15,326 nt of DNA from Candidatus Gastranaerophilales bacterium (GTDB lineage: Bacteria > Cyanobacteriota > Vampirovibrionia > Gastranaerophilales > CAJFVJ01), in assembly GCA_028694275.1 (NCBI GenBank), contig JAQUTS010000024.1:1-15326 (forward strand). The letters run 5' to 3'. The notes under the pieces were generated by a model. That model was not told where the DNA came from. It saw only the letters and a program-made list of their open reading frames with translations, and did no database searches. Of this stretch, positions 1 through 6,733 are shown one piece after another. A program made the position numbers and the translations under genes. Every line of letters starts with the position of its first letter. Within the stretch, counting starts at the first letter, position 1.

Positions 1-126
1 TAATAAAAGCCTTTTATTTTCTCTTCCTTTTTGTTTGCCTCACCGAACATTCAGTGTATAAATATTTTTTACCGATTTAATTCAAATTGTTCTATTAGGC
101 GAACATTTTTTGCAAAAAATTTTTGC
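1..126. other. Left-edge non-coding stretch
   Basis: No convincing gene is visible. Positions 2-18 form a short hairpin (AATAAAAG / CTTTTATT around one C) followed by a T/C-rich run, which could be the tail of a terminator for a gene left of the window. The 10-mer ACCGAACATT at 42-51 recurs exactly at 619-628 inside the promoter of the neighbouring DtxR-type repressor. An inverted TGTTC-N8-GAACA lies at 88-105. These may be operator sites, but this is inference. Confidence 0.4.
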
Positions 127-128
127 CT
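97..128 (-). terminator. Inverted repeat at the 3' end of the DtxR-type gene
   Basis: A 32-bp near-palindrome (14 of 16 positions pair, centred on TTGCAA) starts at the repressor stop codon. The outer arms are AGGC/GCCT and the inner arms are A/T-only. No clear T-run follows it on the minus strand, so it is a weak terminator. It also overlaps a GAACATT motif seen elsewhere near this gene and could instead be a protein-binding site. Confidence 0.35.
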
Positions 129-576
129 ATTTTTTCATAGAACAATACTGTTTGAACTTTTGAACACACCCGTTAACATCCTCAAATTCTCTGTGAAATT
201 CAACAAAACTAACCAATCTGTCCATAGCATCTTCAGATAGAACATGTTCTGCTCTGCAAGCATTTTCATGCGCTTCATCCGGACGCAAATCCACGATATT
301 AGTAAAAAATTCATAAAGAGTATTATGCCTAAAAATCACTACTCGAGCAGCTTCTTCGCCTTGAGGGGTCAAAGATATACCATCATATCGACCGTAATTC
401 ACTAAATTTTTCTCTGCAAGGTTTTTTAGAGCTTCTGTCACAGAAGATCTTCCCACCCCAAGCATTCTTGAAATTTCGACAGCTTTAACGCAGTTCTTTT
501 CCTCAATAATGCTATAAATAGCTTCAAGGTAATCTTCAAGACTGGCAGATATCGGTTTTAGTGCTGGTTTAGCCAT
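127..576 (-). CDS. DtxR/MntR-family metal-dependent transcriptional repressor
   Basis: A predicted cytoplasmic repressor that binds DNA when loaded with Fe(II) or Mn(II), typically controlling metal uptake. The 149-residue protein has an N-terminal winged helix (about residues 12-75, recognition region near 35-57) and a dimerisation/metal domain (about 76-140). It lacks the C-terminal SH3-like domain of full-length DtxR, so its length resembles MntR. Likely metal ligands by alignment from memory are D15, E18, H84, C107, E110 and H111. C107 in the pattern ACRAEH is DtxR/IdeR-like, while D15 and E18 in LEDYLEAIY are MntR-like, so metal preference is unclear. The start at 576 was chosen because the longer frame's ATG at 627 lies inside the promoter; the Shine-Dalgarno site is weak (AAAGAAAG). 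No metal transporter is visible next to it. Autoregulation is plausible because a repeated 10-mer sits in its promoter. Confidence 0.92.
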   Translation of the reverse strand: MAKPALKPISASLEDYLEAIYSIIEEKNCVKAVEISRMLGVGRSSVTEALKNLAEKNLVNYGRYDGISLTPQGEEAARVVIFRHNTLYEFFTNIVDLRPDEAHENACRAEHVLSEDAMDRLVSFVEFHREFEDVNGCVQKFKQYCSMKK

Positions 577-606
577 AAAAACTTTCTTTATCAAACTAAC
601 AGCATG

Positions 607-635
607 ATTGTATGGTAAACCGAACATTTTGTCAA
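607..635 (-). promoter_or_regulatory. Sigma70-type promoter of the DtxR-type repressor
   Basis: On the minus strand TTGACA (630-635) is followed after exactly 17 bp by TACAAT (607-612). Transcription should begin near 600, giving a leader of about 24 nt before the ATG at 576. The spacer holds ACCGAACATT (619-628, read on the plus strand), identical to 42-51, a possible autoregulatory operator. Confidence 0.72.
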
Positions 636-667
636 CACCCTACTTAATATTGTTAAGAAGAAACAAA

Positions 668-692
668 AAAAGCCCCTAAAATAGGGGCTTTT
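668..692 (-). terminator. Rho-independent terminator after the EF-hand coiled-coil gene
   Basis: A perfect stem GCCCCTA / TAGGGGC (672-678 with 682-688) has a 3-nt loop and is extended by A/T pairs. On the minus strand it is followed by a run of seven T. It lies about 20 bp beyond the stop codon of the minus-strand gene ending at 712. Confidence 0.9.
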
Positions 693-711
693 AGCTTATT
701 GATATTTAATA

Positions 712-2457
712 TTATTCTTCTGTTGTTGTTGCTTTTAAAATATCCTCCATTTCAGATAATTTGAATTCTGTTACGTTTTTGTAGTTTGCATTTTGCCCGT
801 TTTCTCTTCTTTGGAAAGTAGATTTGTGGCCGAATTTATCAACAAAGGCATTGATTTCGCCCTGTTCGACTATGCCATCGCCATTTGTATCAATAGACTT
901 AAAGCTTGCATCCAGCTTAGCTTCGCTGAAATCTACGCCGTCACGTCCGTAGTATTCTACGCCATCAGCTTTTGCTTTTTGTCTTTGTGTTTCAAGGTCT
1001 TTTGCTCTTTGAGTAAATTCTGCTTTGCTGACTCCTGCTTGTCCATCAGTTTCTAAGTCCTTAATGAACTCTTTTTTGATATCAGCTCTATTATTGTTGA
1101 CAACAAATTTCGAATCTTTACCCATTTTGCCATCAGACAAGAAGCTTATAAGCGTATTAACGGCTGAGTTTGCTTTTGTTTTTTTGTCTGCGGTGATAGG
1201 ATCTGAAACATTACCTGTTTTTTGCTCAGTAACTACTCCTGATTTTTTATTGATCATATTATCAAATGTCTGAGGAGCTACAGGTTTTTTCTCAGGAATT
1301 GGATCGGGATCGGGTTCCGGTTTCGGATCAGGAATCGGATCAGGTGTTGGTTCCGGTGTCGGATCAGGTGTCACAACAGGTGTTGGATCACCACATTCTG
1401 AAACAATAAGTTTGCCTTTTGTTTTATGTTTCATATGATCAACTTCACTGTTTGGATCATCAGAACCATCATATTTTTCTTTTGTTTTGTATTTTACGTC
1501 ATATTCTTTGCAGCCTGCTTTGCCTACAGCCTCATCGTATTCTTTTTGTTCTTTATTGACGTTATCCTGAGCTTTGTCACGTTTTGCTTTTGCTTTTTCA
1601 AGTTTAGGCTCAAGGTCTTTTTGATGTTTTACATCTGAAGAATATGTTTTTTGAGCTTCTTCAACTTCTTTTTGAGCTTTTTCGTATTCTTCACGTGCTA
1701 TTTCAACTTGTGATTTTTCAGGTTTTTCAACTTCAGGTTTTTTATAAGAAATTTTTATTTTGCCTTTAGATTTACCTGTGACATCGCCGTCAACATCAGT
1801 TTCTTTGGCTTTCCATTTGTCTTTTTCTGTTTCAGGTTTTTCAAGTTTTTCTGCTTTCTCTGCCTTTTCTGCTGCTAAAGCTTGGTCATATTTGTGCTGA
1901 GCTTCAAAAAGTTTTTGGCTTTTCGCTTTCAAATCAGCCTCAGAAACACTGCTTTTAGCTTTGGCTGCATCATATTCAGATTGAGCCAAATCAACATCTT
2001 CTTGAGCATCAGTCAATTTTTCTTGGGCTTTTTCAAGTTGTTTATGCTCTTTTTGTGCAACGTTAGATGCTTTTCTGCTTTCTTTTGTTTCTTTAATTGC
2101 AAGTTTCATAGTACCTGTAGTACCGTCTGCTTCTGTATATTCTGCTTTTTCTTTTGTTCTGGTATGAATAAGACCAAAGAAAAGACTCTTATCTTTTACC
2201 TGGCTAAAGTCAACGGATTCTTTTATTACCTGTCTTTGTGTCTCAACAGATGTTCCTTTGCCTTTATCATCAAGCTTGGTTTTGCCGTCTGTTTCATTCG
2301 CATCCATTATGCTGTTTGAAAATTTACCTACTTTGCCATCTTTTACAAGATTGGCACCTTTTTTCTCTTCAGATACAACAGGTGTTTCTCCTACAGGTTT
2401 TTTTCTCTCTTCTGCAGCGTAGTAAGTTTTTGATCCTGGGGTTAGTCCTACGTTCAT
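712..2457 (-). CDS. Modular Lys/Glu-rich coiled-coil protein with C-terminal EF-hand
   Basis: Function unknown. This 581-residue, highly charged protein has no visible signal peptide or membrane segment. Layout: a polar N-terminal region (1-95); three related Lys-rich motifs with an acidic DG core at about 98-125, 213-240 and 318-352; two alanine/charge-rich coiled coils between them (about 130-205 and 248-312); a Pro-Asp/Glu tract of PDP and PEP repeats (about 357-392); and a C-terminal globular part. That part contains a canonical calcium-binding EF-hand loop at 523-534 (D523, N525, D527, G528, E534) and a degenerate one at about 469-480 (E469, D471, E480). The start has a strong GAGGAG site about 8 nt upstream. 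Calcium-stabilised structural or scaffold protein is inference. A single good EF-hand does not make a dockerin pair. Low-complexity sequence will mislead similarity searches. Confidence 0.85.
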   Translation of the reverse strand: MNVGLTPGSKTYYAAEERKKPVGETPVVSEEKKGANLVKDGKVGKFSNSIMDANETDGKTKLDDKGKGTSVETQRQVIKESVDFSQVKDKSLFFGLIHTRTKEKAEYTEADGTTGTMKLAIKETKESRKASNVAQKEHKQLEKAQEKLTDAQEDVDLAQSEYDAAKAKSSVSEADLKAKSQKLFEAQHKYDQALAAEKAEKAEKLEKPETEKDKWKAKETDVDGDVTGKSKGKIKISYKKPEVEKPEKSQVEIAREEYEKAQKEVEEAQKTYSSDVKHQKDLEPKLEKAKAKRDKAQDNVNKEQKEYDEAVGKAGCKEYDVKYKTKEKYDGSDDPNSEVDHMKHKTKGKLIVSECGDPTPVVTPDPTPEPTPDPIPDPKPEPDPDPIPEKKPVAPQTFDNMINKKSGVVTEQKTGNVSDPITADKKTKANSAVNTLISFLSDGKMGKDSKFVVNNNRADIKKEFIKDLETDGQAGVSKAEFTQRAKDLETQRQKAKADGVEYYGRDGVDFSEAKLDASFKSIDTNGDGIVEQGEINAFVDKFGHKSTFQRRENGQNANYKNVTEFKLSEMEDILKATTTEE

Positions 2458-2895
2458 TCAATATTCTCCTCTATATTTTCATGTATAAATTTCTCTCTTA
2501 TAAACATGAAAAAACACAAAGCATATAAAAATTGCCTAAATAGTATATACTTATTTATATAAACAAGGGGTTTTTAGTAATATTTCTTAATATTTGCCCG
2601 AACGGAATTGTTCGTTACCCTATAAAGTCAACCATACACTATGTTTACGGCAACAATATTACATCAACAAAAACCCCTCTGACAAACAAAAATTATTTTT
2701 CAATTTTTAATTAGGAGATGATTTAAGACTTTTAGCCAATAACAGCTTGGCTTTTGAGGCTTAATTCCGTATAAACCCTTGTGCAAGTTGAATCTAGCGG
2801 CTAACTAAAGTTTTGTAAAGCAAAAATCGCCAAAATAGTTAATTTTTGGGCATCACAGGCATTATTAAGATATTACAAAATCATAGGTCTATCTT
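2458..2895. other. Divergent intergenic region with many hairpins
   Basis: A 438-bp spacer between the minus-strand EF-hand gene and the plus-strand kinase gene. It holds the Shine-Dalgarno site of the minus gene (2465-2471), the nested inverted repeats at 2566-2678, a hairpin AGCCAA / TTGGCT at 2734-2752 followed by a short T-run, and smaller palindromes near 2780 and 2815. No clear promoter pair with good spacing was identified for either gene, and no small gene with a credible ribosome site was found. Confidence 0.6.
2566..2678. other. Nested inverted repeats: candidate structured RNA or complex operator
   Basis: Compatible helices fit into one fold: AGGGGTTTTT (2566-2575) with 2669-2678; GTAATATT (2577-2584) with 2655-2662; TTGCC (2594-2598) with GGCAA (2649-2653). 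These close a three-way junction carrying hairpins CGAAC/GTTCG (2599-2603 with 2610-2614) and CATA/TATG (2633-2636 with 2640-2643). The helices are all perfect. Strand is undetermined because no clear promoter or T-run was seen on either side. It matches no riboswitch class recognised by eye. A miniature transposon with AGGGGTTTTT ends is an alternative, though no target duplication is evident. Confidence 0.45.
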
Positions 2896-3987
2896 GTGTT
2901 AAATACAGTCTCATCTTTTTCAGCAGCTCAAGTTTATAACAAAAATACTCTGCCACATAAAAATACAAATCCTTCTTTAAAATTTGGAAACCTTAAAAGC
3001 GACAAATTTGAAAGAAGCACAAATATTCAAGCGCAGCCTTCTTTCAATGGAAATGTCAAACTTCCGATTGATGAAATCCGCAAAAGCGGTGTTGAATTAA
3101 TCAAAAAAAATCAAGAAATAAAAGATCCGCAAATTGCAAGGGATAACATGGTTAATTACGTTAATAAAAACCTTGAACTTGTAGGAAAGAGCATAAATCC
3201 TCAAAAAGAAAATGCTCTCGTCAAAGAAAAATCAGATACGGTCCAAAGAGGTGATTTCACAAGAGATCTTAGCCATGAAATTTACGGTTCTTACATCAGT
3301 CACAGAATTAATATGTTATACTTGTGGGGCATAGACGACCCTGAAATAGCTAAGATGTTCAAGCACTTAAATATGGGTGAAATGACAGGAGATGCAACAA
3401 AAACTATAAAAAATTTCACTAATGATATAGTTAAACACACAAATTCAACTACAAAACTATACCAAAAATTCTTTGATGAAGGCCTTGATGATGCGACCAA
3501 AAAAGTCAGCATGAGAAAAATCTTCGATATGGTCAATGAAAGCCTAAAAGAAAGAAAAAACTGCAAAAATATCGACATAACAGTTGAAAATGAACAACTT
3601 TTAGATAGCCCTCAGGGTATAACAAATAAAGGCTATAAAAACTATATTATTATGTCAAATTTAATCGAAAATGCCATCAAATATTCAGAAAAAGATACTC
3701 AAATTAAAGTAAAATTTGATTTAAAAGATGACAAACTACATTTTGGTGTGGAAGACCAAGGCAGAGGAATCATACCTGAAGATCAACCTAAGGTAGTCGG
3801 ACCTGAAAGAGGTTCAAATGTTCAAGATGTCCCTGGAACAGGATATGGACTTTATAGAATAAGTTCTATCTTGGAATTTGCAGACCTTCCAAAGCTTGAA
3901 ATCACAAGCCCAATCCACTTTGAAGAAGCTGTCAAAAAAGGAACAAGAATAGAAACATTCCTGTTGCCTACTCAAGAAATTCAATAA
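2896..3987 (+). CDS. Soluble histidine-kinase-like protein (HATPase_c)
   Basis: Predicted ATP-binding signalling kinase in the cytoplasm; the input signal and partner are unknown. Of 363 residues, 1-60 are a disordered leader containing LKFGN (28-32) and PSFNGN (48-53). A helical region holds a possible phospho-acceptor box with H127 in DLSHEIYG. The C-terminal third is a GHKL ATPase fold: N-box NLIENAIKYS (N255, N259), G1 box EDQGRGI (D287, G289, G291) and G2 box GTGYGL (314-319). No signal peptide, membrane segment, PAS domain or adjacent response regulator is seen, so an orphan kinase is likely. The start is GTG at 2896 with a modest TAGGT site about 8 nt upstream. It is followed after a short gap by the prenyl synthase and is probably the first gene of a three-gene transcript. 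The H-box assignment is less certain than the ATPase domain. Confidence 0.85.
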   Translation: MLNTVSSFSAAQVYNKNTLPHKNTNPSLKFGNLKSDKFERSTNIQAQPSFNGNVKLPIDEIRKSGVELIKKNQEIKDPQIARDNMVNYVNKNLELVGKSINPQKENALVKEKSDTVQRGDFTRDLSHEIYGSYISHRINMLYLWGIDDPEIAKMFKHLNMGEMTGDATKTIKNFTNDIVKHTNSTTKLYQKFFDEGLDDATKKVSMRKIFDMVNESLKERKNCKNIDITVENEQLLDSPQGITNKGYKNYIIMSNLIENAIKYSEKDTQIKVKFDLKDDKLHFGVEDQGRGIIPEDQPKVVGPERGSNVQDVPGTGYGLYRISSILEFADLPKLEITSPIHFEEAVKKGTRIETFLLPTQEIQ

Positions 3988-4029
3988 TCGACTTTGACCC
4001 AAGAATGCGTTTTATGCAATAATAATTGC

Positions 4030-4962
4030 ATGGAAAAAGTCAAAACAAATTTAGACGATATTATCTCTCCTATTCGTCAAAACCTTTCAGAATTCGAAAA
4101 TAAATTGTCCTCCTCTTTTGAATTTAGCAACTATATGGTGGACAAAATTGCAAATGATACTCTCTGCTCAGGGGGGAAAAGACTTCGCCCAGCTTTGGTT
4201 TTTCTTTTTGCAGGATTATGCGGACAAATCAAAGATGAACACACAAACCTTGCAATCGCAGCAGAATTGATACATAACGCTACTTTAATCCATGATGACA
4301 TCATTGATGAAGCAGACAAAAGACATAACAAACAAAGTGTTCATTCAAAATGGAATTCCAAAACGGCCGTTTTGGCAGGAGATTATCTCCTTGCCAAATC
4401 TCTTGATGCACTTATTGAAACAAAAAATACAGAGATTCTGGGTCTTTTCAGCGAAATGACTCAAAAAATCTGCTCTGCTGAAATAGAACAAATGATATCA
4501 TCAGATTTTGAATCTATCGAAAAATACATATCAAGAGCAGAAAGAAAAACTGCTTTGCTTTTTACGCTTTGCGCAAAAGGAGCATGCTTGATTTCAGGCC
4601 ATCCCAACACCACAGAAGCATTCAATTATGCGAAAAATCTCGGCATAGCATTCCAAATTATTGATGACATTTTGCCCTTCCAAAATAACTACAACGAAAA
4701 AACAATCCAAGCGGATTTCAAAAACAAAACAATAACGCTTCCTGTAGTTCTTGCGCAAAAAAGCGGAGCAGAAATAAACTTTGATAATGACTTTGCAAAA
4801 TTTAGACAACAGGTCATCAAAACTAAAGCAATAGACAAATGTAATGAACTTGCACTAAAATACATACAGACCGCAATCAAAAATTTGGATTGCTTTGATG
4901 AAAGCAAATACAAAAAATCCCTTTGTGATCTAGGCACATACGTTTTAGACAGAGAGTTTTAA
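4030..4962 (+). CDS. Trans-polyprenyl diphosphate synthase
   Basis: Condenses isopentenyl diphosphate onto an allylic diphosphate to make a linear polyprenyl chain; chain length cannot be told by eye. The 310-residue protein has the family hallmarks: GGKRLRP (48-54), first Asp-rich motif DDIID (89-93), GDYLLAKS, and the late KxxTLP-type segment (DFKNKTITLP). The second Asp-rich motif reads DDILP (212-216), with Pro where most relatives have the final Asp, so activity or specificity may differ. The ATG at 4030 is preferred, but a TTG at 3994, only 6 nt after the kinase stop, would add 12 residues with an odd CxxCxxxC pattern. Neither has a good Shine-Dalgarno site, suggesting translational coupling. 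A 6-bp hairpin (4015-4030) abuts the ATG. The stop abuts the next start codon. Confidence 0.9.
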   Translation: MEKVKTNLDDIISPIRQNLSEFENKLSSSFEFSNYMVDKIANDTLCSGGKRLRPALVFLFAGLCGQIKDEHTNLAIAAELIHNATLIHDDIIDEADKRHNKQSVHSKWNSKTAVLAGDYLLAKSLDALIETKNTEILGLFSEMTQKICSAEIEQMISSDFESIEKYISRAERKTALLFTLCAKGACLISGHPNTTEAFNYAKNLGIAFQIIDDILPFQNNYNEKTIQADFKNKTITLPVVLAQKSGAEINFDNDFAKFRQQVIKTKAIDKCNELALKYIQTAIKNLDCFDESKYKKSLCDLGTYVLDREF

Positions 4963-5652
4963 ATGAGCTTCAAGAAATTTTTTACAAAACAAAAAATCAA
5001 AGCGGCAATCAAAGAAACAATAGAAACGGTTGTAACAGTCCTTATAATGGTCGCTGTTATACGATTTTTCATAGGAGAACCAAGACTTATTCCATCAGGC
5101 TCAATGCACCCGACATTGATTGAAGGAGACAGACTTTTCATCGAAAGAGTCACGCATTTTATCAAAAAACCTGATCGTTTTGACATAATTGTATTCTATC
5201 CGCCGACAGAAGAACTCGAACAAACTCCATGGGCTTGGTTTACACGTCTGACAGGTCTTTTCAATACTGACATTGCCTATATAAAACGTATAGTTGGTGT
5301 AGGAGGAGACAAAATCGAAATAAAACAAGACGACTCTGATAAAACACGAGTCTATCTAAACGGCAAAGCACTTGATGAGCCATATATATTGGATGGCGAA
5401 ATGCCTACTTGCACCTCACAAATGAACTGCTCGGTAACTGTCCCTGAGGGTGAATATTTTGTAATGGGCGATAACCGCGCAAACAGTTATGACAGCCGTT
5501 ATTGGGGATATGTTCCTGAAAATCGCATTGTCGGACGCGCCGTTTTCAGATTTTGGCCGGTATGGAGAATAACCCCTATCGAGAATCCTTTAAAAACAGA
5601 TAATTCTGATAATGGCCTTATGGAACTATTCTCAAAATTAAATCAAAAATAA
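4963..5652 (+). CDS. lepB: Signal peptidase I
   Basis: Membrane-anchored serine/lysine-dyad protease that removes signal peptides from exported proteins. Of 229 residues, a single N-terminal membrane segment (about 20-37) is followed by the periplasmic catalytic domain. The nucleophile is S47 in PSGSMHPT and the general base is K108 in YIKRIVGVGGD. The conserved box GDNRANSYDSRYWG (169-182) and the GRAVFRFWP strand follow, so all boxes of the family are present. A short insertion (about 80-104, PTEELEQTPWAWF and following) sits between the nucleophile and base regions. The ATG directly follows the TAA of the prenyl synthase, so it is translationally coupled. Its last 35 bp overlap the convergent yggT gene, leaving no room for a conventional terminator. 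Confidence 0.96.
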   Translation: MSFKKFFTKQKIKAAIKETIETVVTVLIMVAVIRFFIGEPRLIPSGSMHPTLIEGDRLFIERVTHFIKKPDRFDIIVFYPPTEELEQTPWAWFTRLTGLFNTDIAYIKRIVGVGGDKIEIKQDDSDKTRVYLNGKALDEPYILDGEMPTCTSQMNCSVTVPEGEYFVMGDNRANSYDSRYWGYVPENRIVGRAVFRFWPVWRITPIENPLKTDNSDNGLMELFSKLNQK

Positions 5653-5869
5653 ACTGCAACGCTATAAATGCAAAAATCGGAGACAAATCCAAACCACCGA
5701 TAGGGGGAATCAGTCTTCTGAAAGGCGCAAAAAACGGTTCAGAAAAATCATGCATAAATTTGTATGGTTGTTTCCACCAGTCAATATTTGGAAACCATGT
5801 CAATAAAATTCTTAAAATCAAAATAATATAAACTATCTGAAAAAGTTGTGCTAATGACTCTTTTAACAT
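5618..5869 (-). CDS. yggT: YggT-family membrane protein
   Basis: Small integral membrane protein of a family widespread in bacteria, cyanobacteria and plastids; its molecular role is poorly defined, with links to cell or plastid division and osmotic tolerance in relatives. The 83-residue protein has two hydrophobic segments (about 9-26 and 62-80) around the family signature SEPFFAPFRRLIPP followed by GGLDLSP. The ATG at 5869 was chosen because AGAGGA precedes it at good spacing; a longer frame would start at TTG. It begins one base after the mtnP stop, so its ribosome site lies within the last codons of mtnP and the two are co-transcribed. The 3' end overlaps the convergent signal peptidase gene by 35 bp. 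Confidence 0.93.
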   Translation of the reverse strand: MLKESLAQLFQIVYIILILRILLTWFPNIDWWKQPYKFMHDFSEPFFAPFRRLIPPIGGLDLSPIFAFIALQFIFDLILRIVP

Positions 5870-5870
5870 T

Positions 5871-6623
5871 TTACATCCTCTCAATCATAGTAAACAAAAG
5901 CTTTTTAAGTTTTTCGTTGTTTTCATTAAATACACGATAAACTTCTTCCATCGTAACAGGCTCAACATCAGAGACCAAGCCCGCATCATAATCTGTAATC
6001 AAAGAAATATTAACAGGAGCCATATCAAGTTCTTTGACCAAGTATGCCTCAGGGTATTGAGTCATGTTAATAACTTCCCATCCTTGATTTGTATAGAATT
6101 TAGACTCTGCCTTAGTGCTGAATCTGGGTCCTTGAATAACCAAAATAGTACCTTGTGAATGAACAGGGATATCAAGTTCTTGCGCCACATTCACGGCCAA
6201 TTTGCTCAATGTGGGGCAATATGGATCCGCAGGAGAAATATGCTTAACCTCAGGCCCTTCAAAAAAAGTATCAGAACGTCCCCAGGTTTTGTTCACAAAC
6301 TGATCACAAATAACAAAATCGCCCGGCTTGATATGTTTTTGCAAGCTTCCGGCAGCACAAGGACAAATAACTTTTTGAACGCCTATTTTTTTCATCGCCC
6401 AAACATTTGCACGATAGTTAATTTGATGAGGCAAAAGCTTATGTTCAGCACCATGCCTTGGCAAGAATGCTACTTTTTTACCGCCTATTTTACCGACGGT
6501 GATTTTGTCACTTGGTGCACCATAAGGCGTGGATACGGTAATTTGTTCTGACTCTTCCAAAAATTTGTAAAAACCTGATCCGCCAAAAACTCCTATTTGA
6601 GCTATATTTTCTATTTCTAACAT
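5871..6623 (-). CDS. mtnP: S-methyl-5'-thioadenosine phosphorylase
   Basis: Cleaves methylthioadenosine with phosphate to adenine and methylthioribose-1-phosphate, recycling a by-product of polyamine and SAM metabolism. The 250-residue cytoplasmic enzyme shows GGSGFY (14-19), phosphate-binding RHG (56-58), INYRAN (68-73), the GSLQKHIKPGDFV segment, QGPRFST (164-170) and INMT (185-188). D211 and D213 in TDYD match the adenine-recognising aspartates of MTA phosphorylases rather than the replacements described for methylthioinosine phosphorylases or purine nucleoside phosphorylases, so adenine specificity is favoured (from memory of the family). The ATG at 6623 is preferred to the TTG one codon earlier, with AGAGGAAG at 6631-6638 as ribosome site. 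Other methionine salvage genes are not visible nearby. A structured leader lies just upstream and yggT follows after 1 bp. Confidence 0.94.
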   Translation of the reverse strand: MLEIENIAQIGVFGGSGFYKFLEESEQITVSTPYGAPSDKITVGKIGGKKVAFLPRHGAEHKLLPHQINYRANVWAMKKIGVQKVICPCAAGSLQKHIKPGDFVICDQFVNKTWGRSDTFFEGPEVKHISPADPYCPTLSKLAVNVAQELDIPVHSQGTILVIQGPRFSTKAESKFYTNQGWEVINMTQYPEAYLVKELDMAPVNISLITDYDAGLVSDVEPVTMEEVYRVFNENNEKLKKLLFTMIERM

Positions 6624-6641
6624 CAAAAAACTTCCTCTTAT

Positions 6642-6702
6642 CCTGTATATTTATGCAACAGCCAAACATAGGCTGTTATTTAGTTTTAGCATAAATAACA
6701 GG
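6642..6702 (-). promoter_or_regulatory. mtnP leader with two mutually exclusive hairpin folds (candidate RNA switch)
   Basis: Read on the minus strand. Fold 1 pairs CCTGT-TATTTATGC (read on plus at 6642-6656, with one bulged base at 6647) with 6689-6702 for 14 bp, and contains a second perfect 7-bp stem AACAGCC/GGCTGTT (6657-6663 with 6671-6677). Fold 2 instead pairs CTGTTATTTA (6673-6682) with TAAATAACAG (6692-6701), a perfect 10-bp stem that would break both stems of fold 1. The Shine-Dalgarno site (6631-6638) lies only 3 nt beyond fold 1. No T-run follows, so control of translation is more likely than termination. No known riboswitch class was recognised. Confidence 0.5.
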
Positions 6703-6733
6703 CGAGGACAAATATGTATCAACTCAAAGAAGC

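Noticed and set aside
577..627. Longer start (ATG at 627) for the DtxR-type repressor
   Set aside because: That ATG lies inside the TTGACA-17-TACAAT promoter; the family normally starts near the ATG at 576.
1882..2319. Long plus-strand frame of 145 codons, Phe/Cys-rich, opposite the EF-hand protein
   Set aside because: It is the antisense of Lys/Glu-rich codons, which reads as Phe/Leu-rich; no ribosome site and no family resemblance.
3994..4029. TTG start adding a CxxCxxxC stretch to the prenyl synthase, possible metal site
   Set aside because: Not a feature of the family, no ribosome site, and the ATG at 4030 gives a standard N terminus; mentioned as an alternative only.
6159..6551. Plus-strand frame of 130 codons opposite mtnP
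   Set aside because: Shadow of a well-conserved gene with no own start signals.
6642..6702. Ordinary rho-independent terminator for the gene ending at 6734
   Set aside because: Stems lack a following T-run on the minus strand and the alternative pairing is not expected of a simple terminator; not fully excluded.
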